DNA from: Chaetoceros tenuissimus
Taxonomy: Eukaryota; Bacillariophyta; Thalassiosirophyceae; Chaetocerotales; Chaetocerotaceae
Length of the DNA stretch: 64,000 bases
Assembly (NCBI GenBank): GCA_021927905.1
Contig: BLLK01000051.1
Location: forward strand, 62,001 to 126,000
Direction of reading: 5' to 3'
Both the position numbers and the translations under genes were made by a program. The notes under the pieces are model-generated. The model saw only the letters and a list, made by a program, of their open reading frames with translations. It ran no database searches and was not told where the DNA came from. Numbering within the stretch: the first letter of the stretch is position 1; the number at the start of each line of letters is the position of its first letter. Positions 42,633 through 52,667 of this stretch are shown here, piece by piece.

Positions 42633-43524
42633 ATGCAGCACACTAATTCTTCTTTCCCATATCGTCTCTTTCAATTACTGGAATATGCGGACGAGTCTCC
42701 TGATGTGCAAGCAATCATATCATGGCAACCACATGGGAGATCCTTCCTCATCAAAGACAAGAAAAGACTGCAAGATGAAGTCCTGCCTTTATTTTTTTCA
42801 ACAGTTCAATATGATTCTTTCAGACGAAATTTGAACAATTGTGGATTTGTGCAGATAAGGGGACCGAATAGTCCCGATTACAAGAGCTATTACCACAAGT
42901 TCTTCCTTCGTACGAGAATAGATCTTTGCTCTAAACTGAAACGGGCGGCAAAAGCATGGTACAAATGCCTCGAGTTCTGGGGCTTCTTTTTGTTCGCTCT
43001 TAGAACCCAAGTTTCATGAAATGGAATGGCTTCCCAAAGCAAGTCAAAAACAGGAAAAGCCAGCATCATTTGATTGTACGAATGAACAAACCTGTCTGTT
43101 TATGGAGAGTAGATATAGACCACCCTATGATCCTTTTGTGCCATCTCATTCTGATCCTGGTAGTAGAGACGGAGTAGGCAACTTTACAGTACTAAGCATC
43201 AGTGGAAATAATTATTTTGTTGCTACTGATGCTGGTAGTTCGATTAGTAACAACAGCAGTGTTGCTACTCTAGTTAAACAAAAAGCTCATAGTAGTATCA
43301 GAACTACAGCCGCGACGACTAATGTAAAACCTGCATCTCCCAATGAAAGAGAAGTAATTGCATTTGATCATACGAAGAATGTAAATGAAGATGCTTCGTT
43401 GTTACTAGAGAATATTGACAATATAGCTTGGGACGAAAATCTTTGGCAGCGAGAGTTTGTTCTCAAACAGCAACAAAGTTTGCTCCCGGACGATTTGTCA
43501 AAGCTAAATTCAGTTTTCGATTGA
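42633..43524 (+). pseudogene. Heat-shock factor (HSF), copy 1, frameshifted
   Basis: The ATG at 42633 opens an HSF DNA-binding domain: FPYRLFQLLEYADESPD, IISWQPHGRSFLIKDKKRL, VLPLFFSTVQYDSFRRNLNN, GFVQIRGPNSPDYKSYYHKFF. The frame stops at 43017-43019, but the conserved HSF-neighbour motif EPKFHEMEWLP continues in another frame to 43524 with the shared C-terminal motif (WQREFVLKQQQ, LLPDDLSKLNSVFD). Removing one T from the TTTTT run at 42987-42991 would restore one frame of about 296 residues. So it is either a very recent pseudogene or a homopolymer error. HSFs bind nGAAn repeats as transcription factors. Confidence 0.75.
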
Positions 43525-44796
43525 TTTGAAGAAGGGAAAAAATGATAGATTTATTAATAATGGGAAAAAATGATAAATTTATTTTAATTTAGCATTTTAA
43601 AAAATAATTTTATAGTTTTTTGTAAATAGAAGATGAACATGATGCGAAGGATAGGTTGCAATCTACGTCTTTGTTGCTTCATTATTCATTTCAAATTCGA
43701 AGCGCACTGAAGAATCACACATAAAACTTACCAACTTTTGGGCGACAAAGTAACAAATTCTAAGTAGATGCACTAGAACAACAACAATTCGTGTTTGCAA
43801 TGGCAAGGGAAATTGTTCAGTTTTCATCACAAAGATAGACGAAAACAAAAAAATAGAAATGCTTGTGAAGAACGCATCATCTTGCCAGATGTACTTTAAG
43901 TTGCATAAGTAATACATTTGTATCCAGATCATGCTTTGAGAAGCTCACGTGTCAGAACCTAGGCATGTACGAGGTGTCGATAGAAAGTAACCGTTCGATG
44001 AACGTATGAAGACGTTTCAGAGTTCAGGCAAGTTCTTACTTCAGCGATTATCACTTGAAACTGTCTCCTTCTCGACTCGATGTAGACGGAGTCAAGTGAA
44101 AGTAGTTACCCCCATAGGTGTGCCCGAAAGGTAAAGGCAACACCACGCCACGACTGAAAAAGTGTAAAACAAAAAAGAAACGCTAGCAGCCAAGAAATAG
44201 GAATATAGAGTGAGTCAAGATATTTGAATTCACTCAAGGACTAATCCTAGACAGCAACTTCTAGGCCGGCCGATCCTAAATCAAGTGAAAACTGAACATA
44301 AACTAAAACACAAGAAAACCTTTCACATCAATTATCTCTTCACTCTCCACCTGATCCCGAATGCCTTGTCAACGATGTTGTACAAGGCTTCTCAACGACC
44401 AGGGCTCTAAAAGTCTCATAGTGTAATCGAAGAACATTGAGATCTCCAAATAGGTTATGCCACCAGAGAATCATCACTCAAAGATATTTGTCCTCGCCAT
44501 CTGTTTCTCTTTATCGACATCTTGCCTCGAGCATCTGTTTTTTCTGTCTTTACGTATTTTGTTCCCAGCCTTCGCTCCTCCTCTCAAACAAAAATAATTG
44601 TGTAATTTGCTCTGAATTACAAAGCTTTGCATACTGTCGTAATCCAAGAAAAAAAATAGTAATTTGAATTAGCTAGGCCTATTAACTACTTTGAACTTAA
44701 TACTCAAGAGTGCATGAATCTTGCTTCATCGAAACTAGTAAAAAACGTAACAAAACGAGAGAGGAACTGTCAGCAAGGTCAGATAAAGAAAACATC
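43525..44796. other. Intergenic region in the HSF cluster
   Basis: Apart from the HSF 5' fragment (43694-43795) and a short near-duplicate gggaaaaaatgata(a/g)attta (43536-43580), no exon is recognised. HSF copy 2 may have non-coding leader in the last 100 bases. Confidence 0.4.
43694..43795 (+). pseudogene. Fragment duplicating the 5' end of HSF copy 1
   Basis: The segment ttcgaagcgcactgaagaat...cttttgggcgacaaagtaac...gtagatgcac follows the leader of copy 1 (42550-42640: ttcgaagcgcac, tgaagaatcac, cttttgggcgataaagttac, gcagatgcagcac). A 13-base piece present in copy 1 between two cac words is missing here. A stop follows the ATG at once, so no product is expected. Confidence 0.65.
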
Positions 44797-45849
44797 ATGC
44801 ATACAAGAAACAGAGAAAATATGAAAGTACAAGTCCGGCCAAGTAAGATGTACACTTTTCCTCAAAAGCTCTACAGGATTCTGGAGTATGCTGATGAGTC
44901 TCCTGATGTGCAAGCAATCATATCATGGCAACCACATGGAAGATCCTTCCTCATCAAAGACAAGAAAAGACTGGTAAAAGAAGTCCTGCCTTTATTCTTT
45001 GCAACAGTCCAATATGATTCTTTCAGACGAAATTTGAATCATTGGGGATTTGCACAGATCAGAGGAGTGAATAGTCCCGATAACAAGAGCTACTATCATG
45101 ATTACTTCCTTCGTACGAGAATAGATGTTTCCTATATGATCAAACGAGTAAAAGATCCAAGATTTACTCCACCAAGATCGTCATTCTCTTCTTCTTCGAA
45201 TAGCACAAAAATAAGCATATTACCCTTTCAAGAACCCAAGTTTCATGAAATGGAATGGCTACCACAAATAAAAAATCAAAGAGAAGAGAAGAAAGAATAT
45301 TACTCAACTTCTTCAACTTACAACTCTTCGTTGCCTTTACGCTCTGCATCAACTTCAACTATTTCTTCAAAAAGTGATGGTGATATGGTACTAGTTAGTG
45401 CTCCCAGGGATAATCATGGCTCCAATGACAGCATTGGTATGGACAAGAATGACGATCTCCTGAAACTACCAGACTGTGAAATTGACCAGCTCGTCGAAGA
45501 ATCGGTACTATCATGCACCGCCGTCAGCGGCAGCAACAATTATGCTCCTGACAACAGCATTGTTTTCAATTCTTCATCAAGGAATGATCTACAGGGAAGA
45601 GACGCATTTCATGTTGTCGTCTCTACTCTCGGCATTTCTATAAGTTCTAATCATGAAACGACTTCTTTCCCACAAAGAAACCCATCAGTACGAGAGGAAG
45701 CCAAATCCACAGCAATCAGCACTTTGAGCAATGTTTGGGATGACAAGAATTGGCAGCAGTTTCTAATAGAGCAGTACATGTTGCTACCCAAGGACTTATC
45801 CTTACTGAATTCAGTCTTCGACGAAGAAAGTCAGGAAACCACCTGGTAA
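44797..45849 (+). CDS. Heat-shock transcription factor, copy 2 (intact, intronless)
   Basis: 350 residues from the first in-frame ATG at 44797; the frame is open further upstream but without an ATG. DNA-binding domain at about 17-115: FPQKLYRILEYADESPD, IISWQPHGRSFLIKDKKRL, VLPLFFATVQYDSFRRNLNHWGF, VNSPDNKSYYHDYFLR. Then comes EPKFHEMEWLP, a Ser-rich region and the C-terminal motif WQQFLIEQYMLLPKDLSLLNSVFD. It lacks an obvious long heptad-repeat oligomerisation region. Over an 81-bp stretch of the domain it differs from copy 1 at two bases (44893-44973 against 42690-42770), so the two copies split or converted very recently. It acts in the nucleus; target genes are unknown. Confidence 0.88.
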   Translation: MHTRNRENMKVQVRPSKMYTFPQKLYRILEYADESPDVQAIISWQPHGRSFLIKDKKRLVKEVLPLFFATVQYDSFRRNLNHWGFAQIRGVNSPDNKSYYHDYFLRTRIDVSYMIKRVKDPRFTPPRSSFSSSSNSTKISILPFQEPKFHEMEWLPQIKNQREEKKEYYSTSSTYNSSLPLRSASTSTISSKSDGDMVLVSAPRDNHGSNDSIGMDKNDDLLKLPDCEIDQLVEESVLSCTAVSGSNNYAPDNSIVFNSSSRNDLQGRDAFHVVVSTLGISISSNHETTSFPQRNPSVREEAKSTAISTLSNVWDDKNWQQFLIEQYMLLPKDLSLLNSVFDEESQETTW

Positions 45850-48143
45850 TTCATTGCTGGTCGTGACCACCAGTGTTTTTCCAATTCAACAAGGAGCATG
45901 AAAAAATGCTGGGCAACAAGGTGAAACAATTTCCATGGTTGCTTTAAGAAGTACCTCAACATGATCTCTACAGACGCTTTCTTCTCCTTTTTCCATAGAT
46001 AGTCGAGATGCGGGGGATGCAAGCAAGCAACTTGCTCAATGTATCAGCCAATTTATGCTTCTTGGCACCTGACGACGGCAGGAAGGAGGGGTACGACGTA
46101 AGCAATAAATAGTACTCCTCAGCTACTACTATTGTTTGCTCCTGGCTGATGACATGCATGATGCCAAAGATGAAACAAATGTGTGCTTTCTTGCTTGTTG
46201 TGCTAGGAAGTACTTGCTTTCTCGACTGCGCTACAATGTTACTCAGCTCGTTTATGTTTGGCTGCGGAGGATGAACAAGTGGCTTTCTTGAGTTAAGTAC
46301 TAGTACTAGCTACTAGTTGTTATACTCCTACTTGACGAGGAGGAGAAGGGGCGAAAAGAAGTTTTTATGAAAGAAGCTTAAGAGACAGCAGGATGCATAT
46401 TTCACAATTGGTGGGATGATTGCATTACTATATTGACTGTAAAATAATGATATGTACTAGTATTCATAGCTACAAGTTGTTTTTCTTTTTGGTGCTCCTA
46501 TTTCTGCTCGTCGTCATAGAGCGACAGAGCAACTGACTTCTTGACGGCGATGACGTTTACATTCGCACTTACAAGTTGTCCTCTCAACAAAAGATGGTCC
46601 TTACATACTATCCTGCTTGCAATTTAAACCTGCAGATCACGTGCTTTGATATGATTCTTCTCATGATTCTCCATATTTCGCTCACTCGAATAATTACCCC
46701 AAGGCTTTTGAAAGAAAAATTCAAAAAAGAATAACCACAAAAGTTAATTGCAAACTTTAAAAATCAATTTTTCATATCTTGCTTTTTGGTATCATTCTTT
46801 TCAGATTCTCCATGCTTCGTTCACGCAATCATAAATATCCAATGACATGTCCCCTAAACATCACGATGTTCATCTTCCTCATTTTTTAACATTAATTCGT
46901 TTGATATATATTCTAGGCAATCGCCCTTTGCAACTTTTTATACCTTGTGAGCGATAAGCAATCTTCAATGTCGAGGAGTCCTAATCATCGTGGTGCTTTG
47001 TTGTAGCTTGGCTGCTTTGCTAGTTACTGGTAATACAAAGGAGGCAGTTGTCGTGGTGTGTTGCGCTGTCTCGATTCAATAACTTCACTTGCTATGATAA
47101 CTATGATATGATTGTTTGCACATAAATAGATTCATCTGTGCATATTCATATTTCATTAGCTACTTGAAAGGAGAGTCCTCAATACGGCCGGGTCTGCTTT
47201 ACCAGCCAGTTGCCATTGGCTGCGGCTGATTAGTTTTGATCATTTTGTATCCTGCTCAAAAAGCGAGTTGGTCAATCAGAGAGCTTGTTCGAATTTCGAA
47301 ATACTTCAAATTAACAATTAAAAAAGGGGTTTGTGAAGATGTGGTAACACAAAACTAGACAGTTCTTCAAGTCGACTAAATGAGTGAGTCAGCCATGAGC
47401 TACGTAGCTCGAATATTCTCCTCCACTAGTAGATTTGACATCTGGCATGAAAGAAGCAGCTGTTTCAAACTACAGAACAGTGGCATCATACCCACTGAAA
47501 CTTGAAATTAGGCACAGAATAGCAATTGCATAAACAATTCTGCATTGTCGACATCCTTCGTCCTTTTCGTTCTTCAGTTTCTGGAAAGACGTGAATGAGA
47601 TCTGGAAAGACGTGAATGAGAGTATTGAAGCGTCATGCTAAGAATATTTTTCTGCATCATTTTTACAGAGTGCGTGTTTGACCAACTCATTCATTTATCT
47701 GACGTCAACAGTATTTCGTAAGTTCCTATGTTAAATCTTGCAGATCATACGGTTATTCAACTGGATTCTCAGCATGTCATGATATTTTTGTCTCACACGA
47801 TGGAGCAGATGGCAAACATCTTGTGAAGTGTTCGTACAACAGCCGTATTGCAAGAAATGAAAATGAGTCCAGTCACCGCAGTAATATGCAGGGATTCCAG
47901 CCTGCGGGGTGACGTGTAACACATAGGCTATTGATTCTCATAGCCCTTTGAAATCAATTAGAATCCTATTATCTCTCGTCTCATCATATTTGCTCTATCT
48001 ACTAGGAAAAGCCAAGCAAACAAGACGCATCCAGCATTCTTTTCAGCAAGGGAATTAGTATCTTTGACTGGTACTACCAATATTCACTAGAAAAGAGCAT
48101 CTCGAAACACATCATAGTGACGCAAGAAGTAGTCGAACTACAA
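45850..48143. other. Long gene-free stretch in the HSF cluster
   Basis: About 2.3 kb with no convincing exon on either strand. A 21-bp direct duplication (tctggaaagacgtgaatgaga) lies at about 47579-47620. Small palindromic ctagtactagctactag words occur near 46300. No HSF remnant was recognised. Confidence 0.45.
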
Positions 48144-49610
48144 ATGTCAACGAAAAAAAGCGAGTATCTAGTAATGAACAGAAATCAGAAAATTAGAAAC
48201 AATTTTCCTCAAAAGCTCTACAGGATGCAGGAGCATGCGGAAACTTCACCTGATGTACAAGCAATCTTATCATGGCAACCACATGGTAGGTCCTTTAAAA
48301 TTAAAGATAAGAAAAGACTGCAGAATGAAGTCCTTCCTTTATTCTTTGCAACAGGCCAGCAGTATGATAGCTTTCGGTAAGTGCATTGATCGATACTACT
48401 ATTACTATATGAAACAATTCTTTTTTCCTTGTAATTATTGTAAAAAGAATGCATTCGTCCTCACCATGATCATGTTTCTTATTGTACTACTCGCACCATC
48501 GTACCATCCCCGATCAAATCAAGACGAAATCTCAATCACTGGGGGTTTAAATTAGTCAATGGAGTGAATAATCCTGATTATAAAAGCTACTATCACAAGC
48601 TCTTTCTTCGTACAAGAAGAGATCTTTGTTCAAAGATCAAAAGAGTTCTTGACATTTCCTCAGCAGAGACGCCTGAACTTACTTCTTCCGACGTCTCCTC
48701 GTCGCCATCACCATCAAACAAAATACCGTTCTTTTCCGAACCCAACTTTCACGAGATGGAATGGCTTCCTTCTTCGCAACAAGAAAGTTGTAATCAAGAA
48801 CAAACAAACACAGATGATATCAGTAGTACAGCAAATGTAAGCAACATCACTCATTCATCACATCAATCCAGTAGTACTACAACAGGAAGCAACAAGAGCA
48901 TTATCAGTAATAATAGTTCACATTCTGCAGATCATGTAGCCACCTCCATCAATATACCCTCGTCAAGTAAAAATCATATCTCGAAAGAAGAAACAGAATG
49001 GAAACCTTCTTTAGATGAAACGGTTCCCAAATTCAATGGTTTTAGGGAGCAATCTGTAGAAAGTATAACCCCATTGGTGCACTTTGCCTCATCAGCGCAA
49101 TGCTGTTCCAATGATGGACAGAAATCAGACTCGTCTACTGCATTGGAATACATTCAAGAAGTTCTGAAGTTGGATCGCTCCACTATTCTTAAAGTTGTTG
49201 AAAAGGTCACAATGAAAAAAAACATATCTTTTGCAGATCATAAATCTCCTCAACACACTTCGTTACAAGAGAACCGGCCCAACCGGCCTAAGAATCGAAA
49301 TTATATTCAAGAAATTGGAGAAACTTCTACAAACATTGTACAAAATTTACCTCCTTCCCTTCCTAAAAATTCTACATGTGCTGGGAATAAGAGTAGTGTC
49401 ATCAATCAAGTACCCGTCAACACATTGCCTTCACCAGGAACTAAGCGAAAGAGAACAACTTCTGATATACAATATCAAGAAGAAGCAGCAATCCATGATC
49501 TGGGGGACGATTTTTGGGATGAACGGGGCTGGGGTGAATTCCTATTTGAGCAGTGCTTCTTGTTGCCTCAAGATTTACCCAAGCTCTGCACGGTTTTCGA
49601 GACAACTTGA
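48144..49610 (+). CDS. Heat-shock transcription factor, copy 3 (with intron in the DNA-binding domain)
   Basis: Two exons, 48144-48376 and 48524-49610, 439 residues. The 147-bp intron (GTAAGT...ATCAAG) splits the domain inside the FRRNLN helix region: YDSF-R joined to RNLNHWGFKLVNGVNNPDYKSYYHKLFLRTRRDL. Preceding blocks are FPQKLYRMQEHAETSPD and ILSWQPHGRSFKIKDKKRL. Downstream are EPNFHEMEWLP, a Ser/Asn-rich region, a basic KRKRTTS and the C-terminal motif WGEFLFEQCFLLPQDLPKLCTVF. Copies 1 and 2 lack this intron, so they may derive from it by retrocopying or intron loss. The start is the first ATG after the open upstream frame (GTG at 48117). Confidence 0.86.
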
Positions 49611-49711
49611 ATCCTATCCTTCTATGCAATCTCCATTTACCTACTACGTAATATTCACAAAAGATTTCATTATGCAGAAGAAAATGATAAGTTATAAGAT
49701 TCAAATTGTAT

Positions 49712-52200
49712 TTATATATCATCCTCAGGACGTCTGCGTCTCGTAGTGAAGTTTATGCCTGTATCTACAGCTTTCATCATGCCTAATGAAACAAGTACTT
49801 TGAAAACTTGTTGCCCAGCTGCACCAACTTGTCGTAGTCTTGCACTCATTTTCTTTCCCAGAAGTCCTTGACTACGTAAAAGAAGAATATCAAGAGGTGA
49901 TAGATGAATACCTCTCTTTGACCTATCGTATTTGTGTAGTCTAAGCACTCTATCACCAGCCTGTACTCTCTCATTAATGTAATCATCACTTGTCATGATT
50001 TCATCCACAAGTCCACACTTCTTGCCTTCTAGGCCTAAAAAGATATCCCCATTTGTCACCTTGGCAAAGTTCTTCTCGTTAATTGCAGCTCCTCGTCTTC
50101 TATGGACCATGTACTTGAATGCATGGTGAACCTCATCCAACTGTTTCTGAACGATTCCTAATCCTTCTTCTGTGACAGCACCTATTTGAGTTAGCGGTAC
50201 CTTTGCTTCTCCAGCCGTGAGAAGATATGGTTTGACTCCATACTTATTAAGTACATCATGAACATTGATTGTCTCTCGGAGAACGCCAATACTTCCTACT
50301 ACAGCAAATGGTGCAGCTAACAGTTTACCAGGAGATGCTTGGCATGCAATCATGTATCCTAAAGTAGGTACACGCAAAATAACATGAGAAAGGTAAAGAT
50401 TTCAAATCTTTTATACTTTGGGAAAGGACATCTTTGCGACTTACCTCCACTTGCTGCTATCTTATCCACGCAAACAGTCAAGCTCACATCATTACGCCCA
50501 TATCCAGCATGGGTCAATCTTTCAAGCTGGTTGGCTGCTAGTCCAAATTCTTGAACGACACCACCTGGACTTTCGAGGCAAACAACTACTTCCAATTCGT
50601 CACCCATTTCGATGCGTTGCTTTTTATCATGATACTGAGATAAGATGAAAGAAACCGCATCACGAAGTTCATCAACTACCGAACTTATATCGCGACTATA
50701 TGTGTCAACATTCATAACAATGACGGTACGCTTGTACATTTCCTCCACATTCTTTGGCGCATCCACAGCGACTTCTTGCTTCAAGCTGTTCTTTCTTTTT
50801 CCCTTGGTCAATGCCCACAACCACTTATTTGTAACTTGCTCAGGTGGCGGACTTTCAAGAGCCTTTGCCATTGCAATACTATCCTTTTGGTAGCGATGAT
50901 TAATCTTTTCAAACATGAAATGCTGACTTGGTTCTGGTGTGTAGATATGATCCCCAAGACCAAAAATGGAGGAACAAAGCGTAAGAACTACAAGTCTGGA
51001 TATGAGTGGTACAATGACACTCAAAATTGCCATTGTAGCATCTGCGGAAGTAGGCGGACCTCCTGGACTACCAAATTGTCGTGGATTTCTAGACATGGTG
51101 GGTGGTGGAATGATAAGTAATGGCCCAGGCGACAAAGCATTTTCCATCATGGGTGGCATCGGAGGTTTTGCATTCTGAGGAGTATCAGATTTACTACTTT
51201 CATTTTCCTTCTCTTCCTTTTTGCCATCGACTTCCTTTTCTTCCTTTTGCTTTGATTTCTCCAATTTACTATCCTTTGCGACTTTCTTTACAGCTTCCTT
51301 CTCAACCCTTTTCGCCTCCCTTTCTTTCTTTAAATCTTGAATTTTCTGTTTCTTTTCCTCGATCGCCTTTTTCTTTTCTTCAATTTTCTTTTGTTTTTCC
51401 TCAAGTTTCTGTTGCTTTTCTTGAGCCTTTTGCTTGCGAAGTTCTTCCTTCTTTAGTTTCCTTTCTTCACTTTTGCTAATCTTTGTTTCTTCTTCGTCAA
51501 TGATGTCTTCCTCTACAGTAGTAGACTCATTGTCTTCCTCTTGTGTGTCAAGAAATTCTTCTTCCTTAGGTTCTTTCTCTGCCTCGACAGACTTTTTCCC
51601 ACCAAACCAAGAAGATGTTTCCTCTTTTGGAACTTGTACGTATTGTTCTTCCCCTTCTTCTTCTTCTGCTTCGATAGCATCAACTGCAGTATTTTCAACG
51701 TCTACTTGTTCCTCTACAATGTTTCTTATTCCAAACCAAGAAGTTTTAGGTTCCTTCGTTGACTCTTCATTTTCTGCTTCCGACTCGATCATACTTTCTT
51801 CTTGTAAGATATCTTGTACGATATCATCACTGTCATCATCTCCCTCTTCTACTTCTTCTTCTTCTTTCATTTCTTCATCGGGTGCATCATCTAGAATCTT
51901 TTTCCGTCCCCAGATGGATTTCTTCACAGGAACTATATCTTCCTCCTCTTCCTGTAATTCTACATCTTCTTCTTCTTGTTCTTCTGGTAGGACTTCATCT
52001 ACAATCGTTTCATCAATTTCATACGATTCCTCTTCTAAATCATTAATTTCAAAATTAAAGAATCCCCTTTTCTTGTTCTTGGCGACAAGTGTATCTGTTG
52101 ATTCCTCCACTTTGAAATTGGACAGAGATGAAAATGGCTTGGAAGATGATGATGCTTGGATAGGCAATAGCAAAGTGATTGCCAATGGGTGCAGTTTCAT
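49712..52200 (-). CDS. S49 (SohB-like) membrane serine protease with long acidic/coiled-coil N-terminus
   Basis: Two exons, 52200-50445 and 50358-49712, an 86-bp intron, 800 residues. A signal or presequence (KLHPLAITLLLPIQASSSS) is followed by an acidic region containing three spaced WG/WFG motifs (KSIWGRKK, TSWFGIRN, SSWFGGKK), then a Lys/Glu/Gln coiled coil (about 250-335) and one membrane helix (about 388-410, AILSVIVPLISRLVVLTL). The protease follows: VVVCLESPGG, CVDKIAASGG-YMIAC (joined across the intron), PFAVVGSIGV (nucleophile Ser608) and TAGEAKVPL (Lys638), with the 30-residue Ser-Lys spacing seen in bacterial SohB. S49 enzymes cleave membrane peptides; a plastid or other organelle membrane is inferred. 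The bacterial enzyme lacks the long N-terminal part. Confidence 0.88.
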
Positions 52201-52667
52201 GTTAGTGGTTGCTCTTTAGGTAGAGACTTATAAGGTAGGTATCTCTATGGTGCTTATATATATATATGTTTAGAGTATTAGATACTGATGTCTACACACA
52301 TACATCACTACTATGTTTTTTTGCTCAGTCGTCATTGATGTTGCACACAAAATCTTTTGGCGCCAATTTTCATTTGAATTTTTTGAGTGTATCCTTCCCA
52401 AGTAGGGAGTTTCTAAAATAGCTCATGACATGTCAGTCACTCATGGTCATCTGGGTCATTGTAAAACTCCGAGAGAGGATCGCTTTTCCAACCTCTTTTG
52501 TGTGGAACCAATAATGTGTTGAAAGAAAGCAAGTAATGTAGTACTCTCATATATGAATGCAAAACTATTTCCTTTTCTTCAAATTGCATCCCTCTTTTAC
52601 ACACAGACAACTCTCATTCTTTAGTCGAAAAAAGTCATTTACTAGCTTCCTAACTAATCCTCATAAT
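52201..52667. promoter_or_regulatory. Divergent promoter region of the S49 protease and RraA-like genes
   Basis: A shared 467-bp upstream region. It holds an (at)n run near 52257 and the E2F-like palindrome at 52355-52366. Confidence 0.5.
52355..52366. promoter_or_regulatory. E2F-like palindrome
   Basis: ttttggcgccaa contains TTTSGCGC on the plus strand and a near match on the minus strand. It lies about 155 bases upstream of the protease ATG and 300 bases upstream of the RraA-like ATG. Similar sites occur at 34243 and 36861. Confidence 0.45.

Noticed and set aside
42950-43002. A 46-bp intron (gtacaa...ctcttag) repairing HSF copy 1
   Set aside because: The join would give TGA at the junction, and the length is below the other introns in the window.
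51434-52219. 261-codon plus-strand ORF rich in Ser
   Set aside because: It is the antisense of the acidic region of the S49 protease; Glu-rich codons read as Ser/Phe on the other strand.
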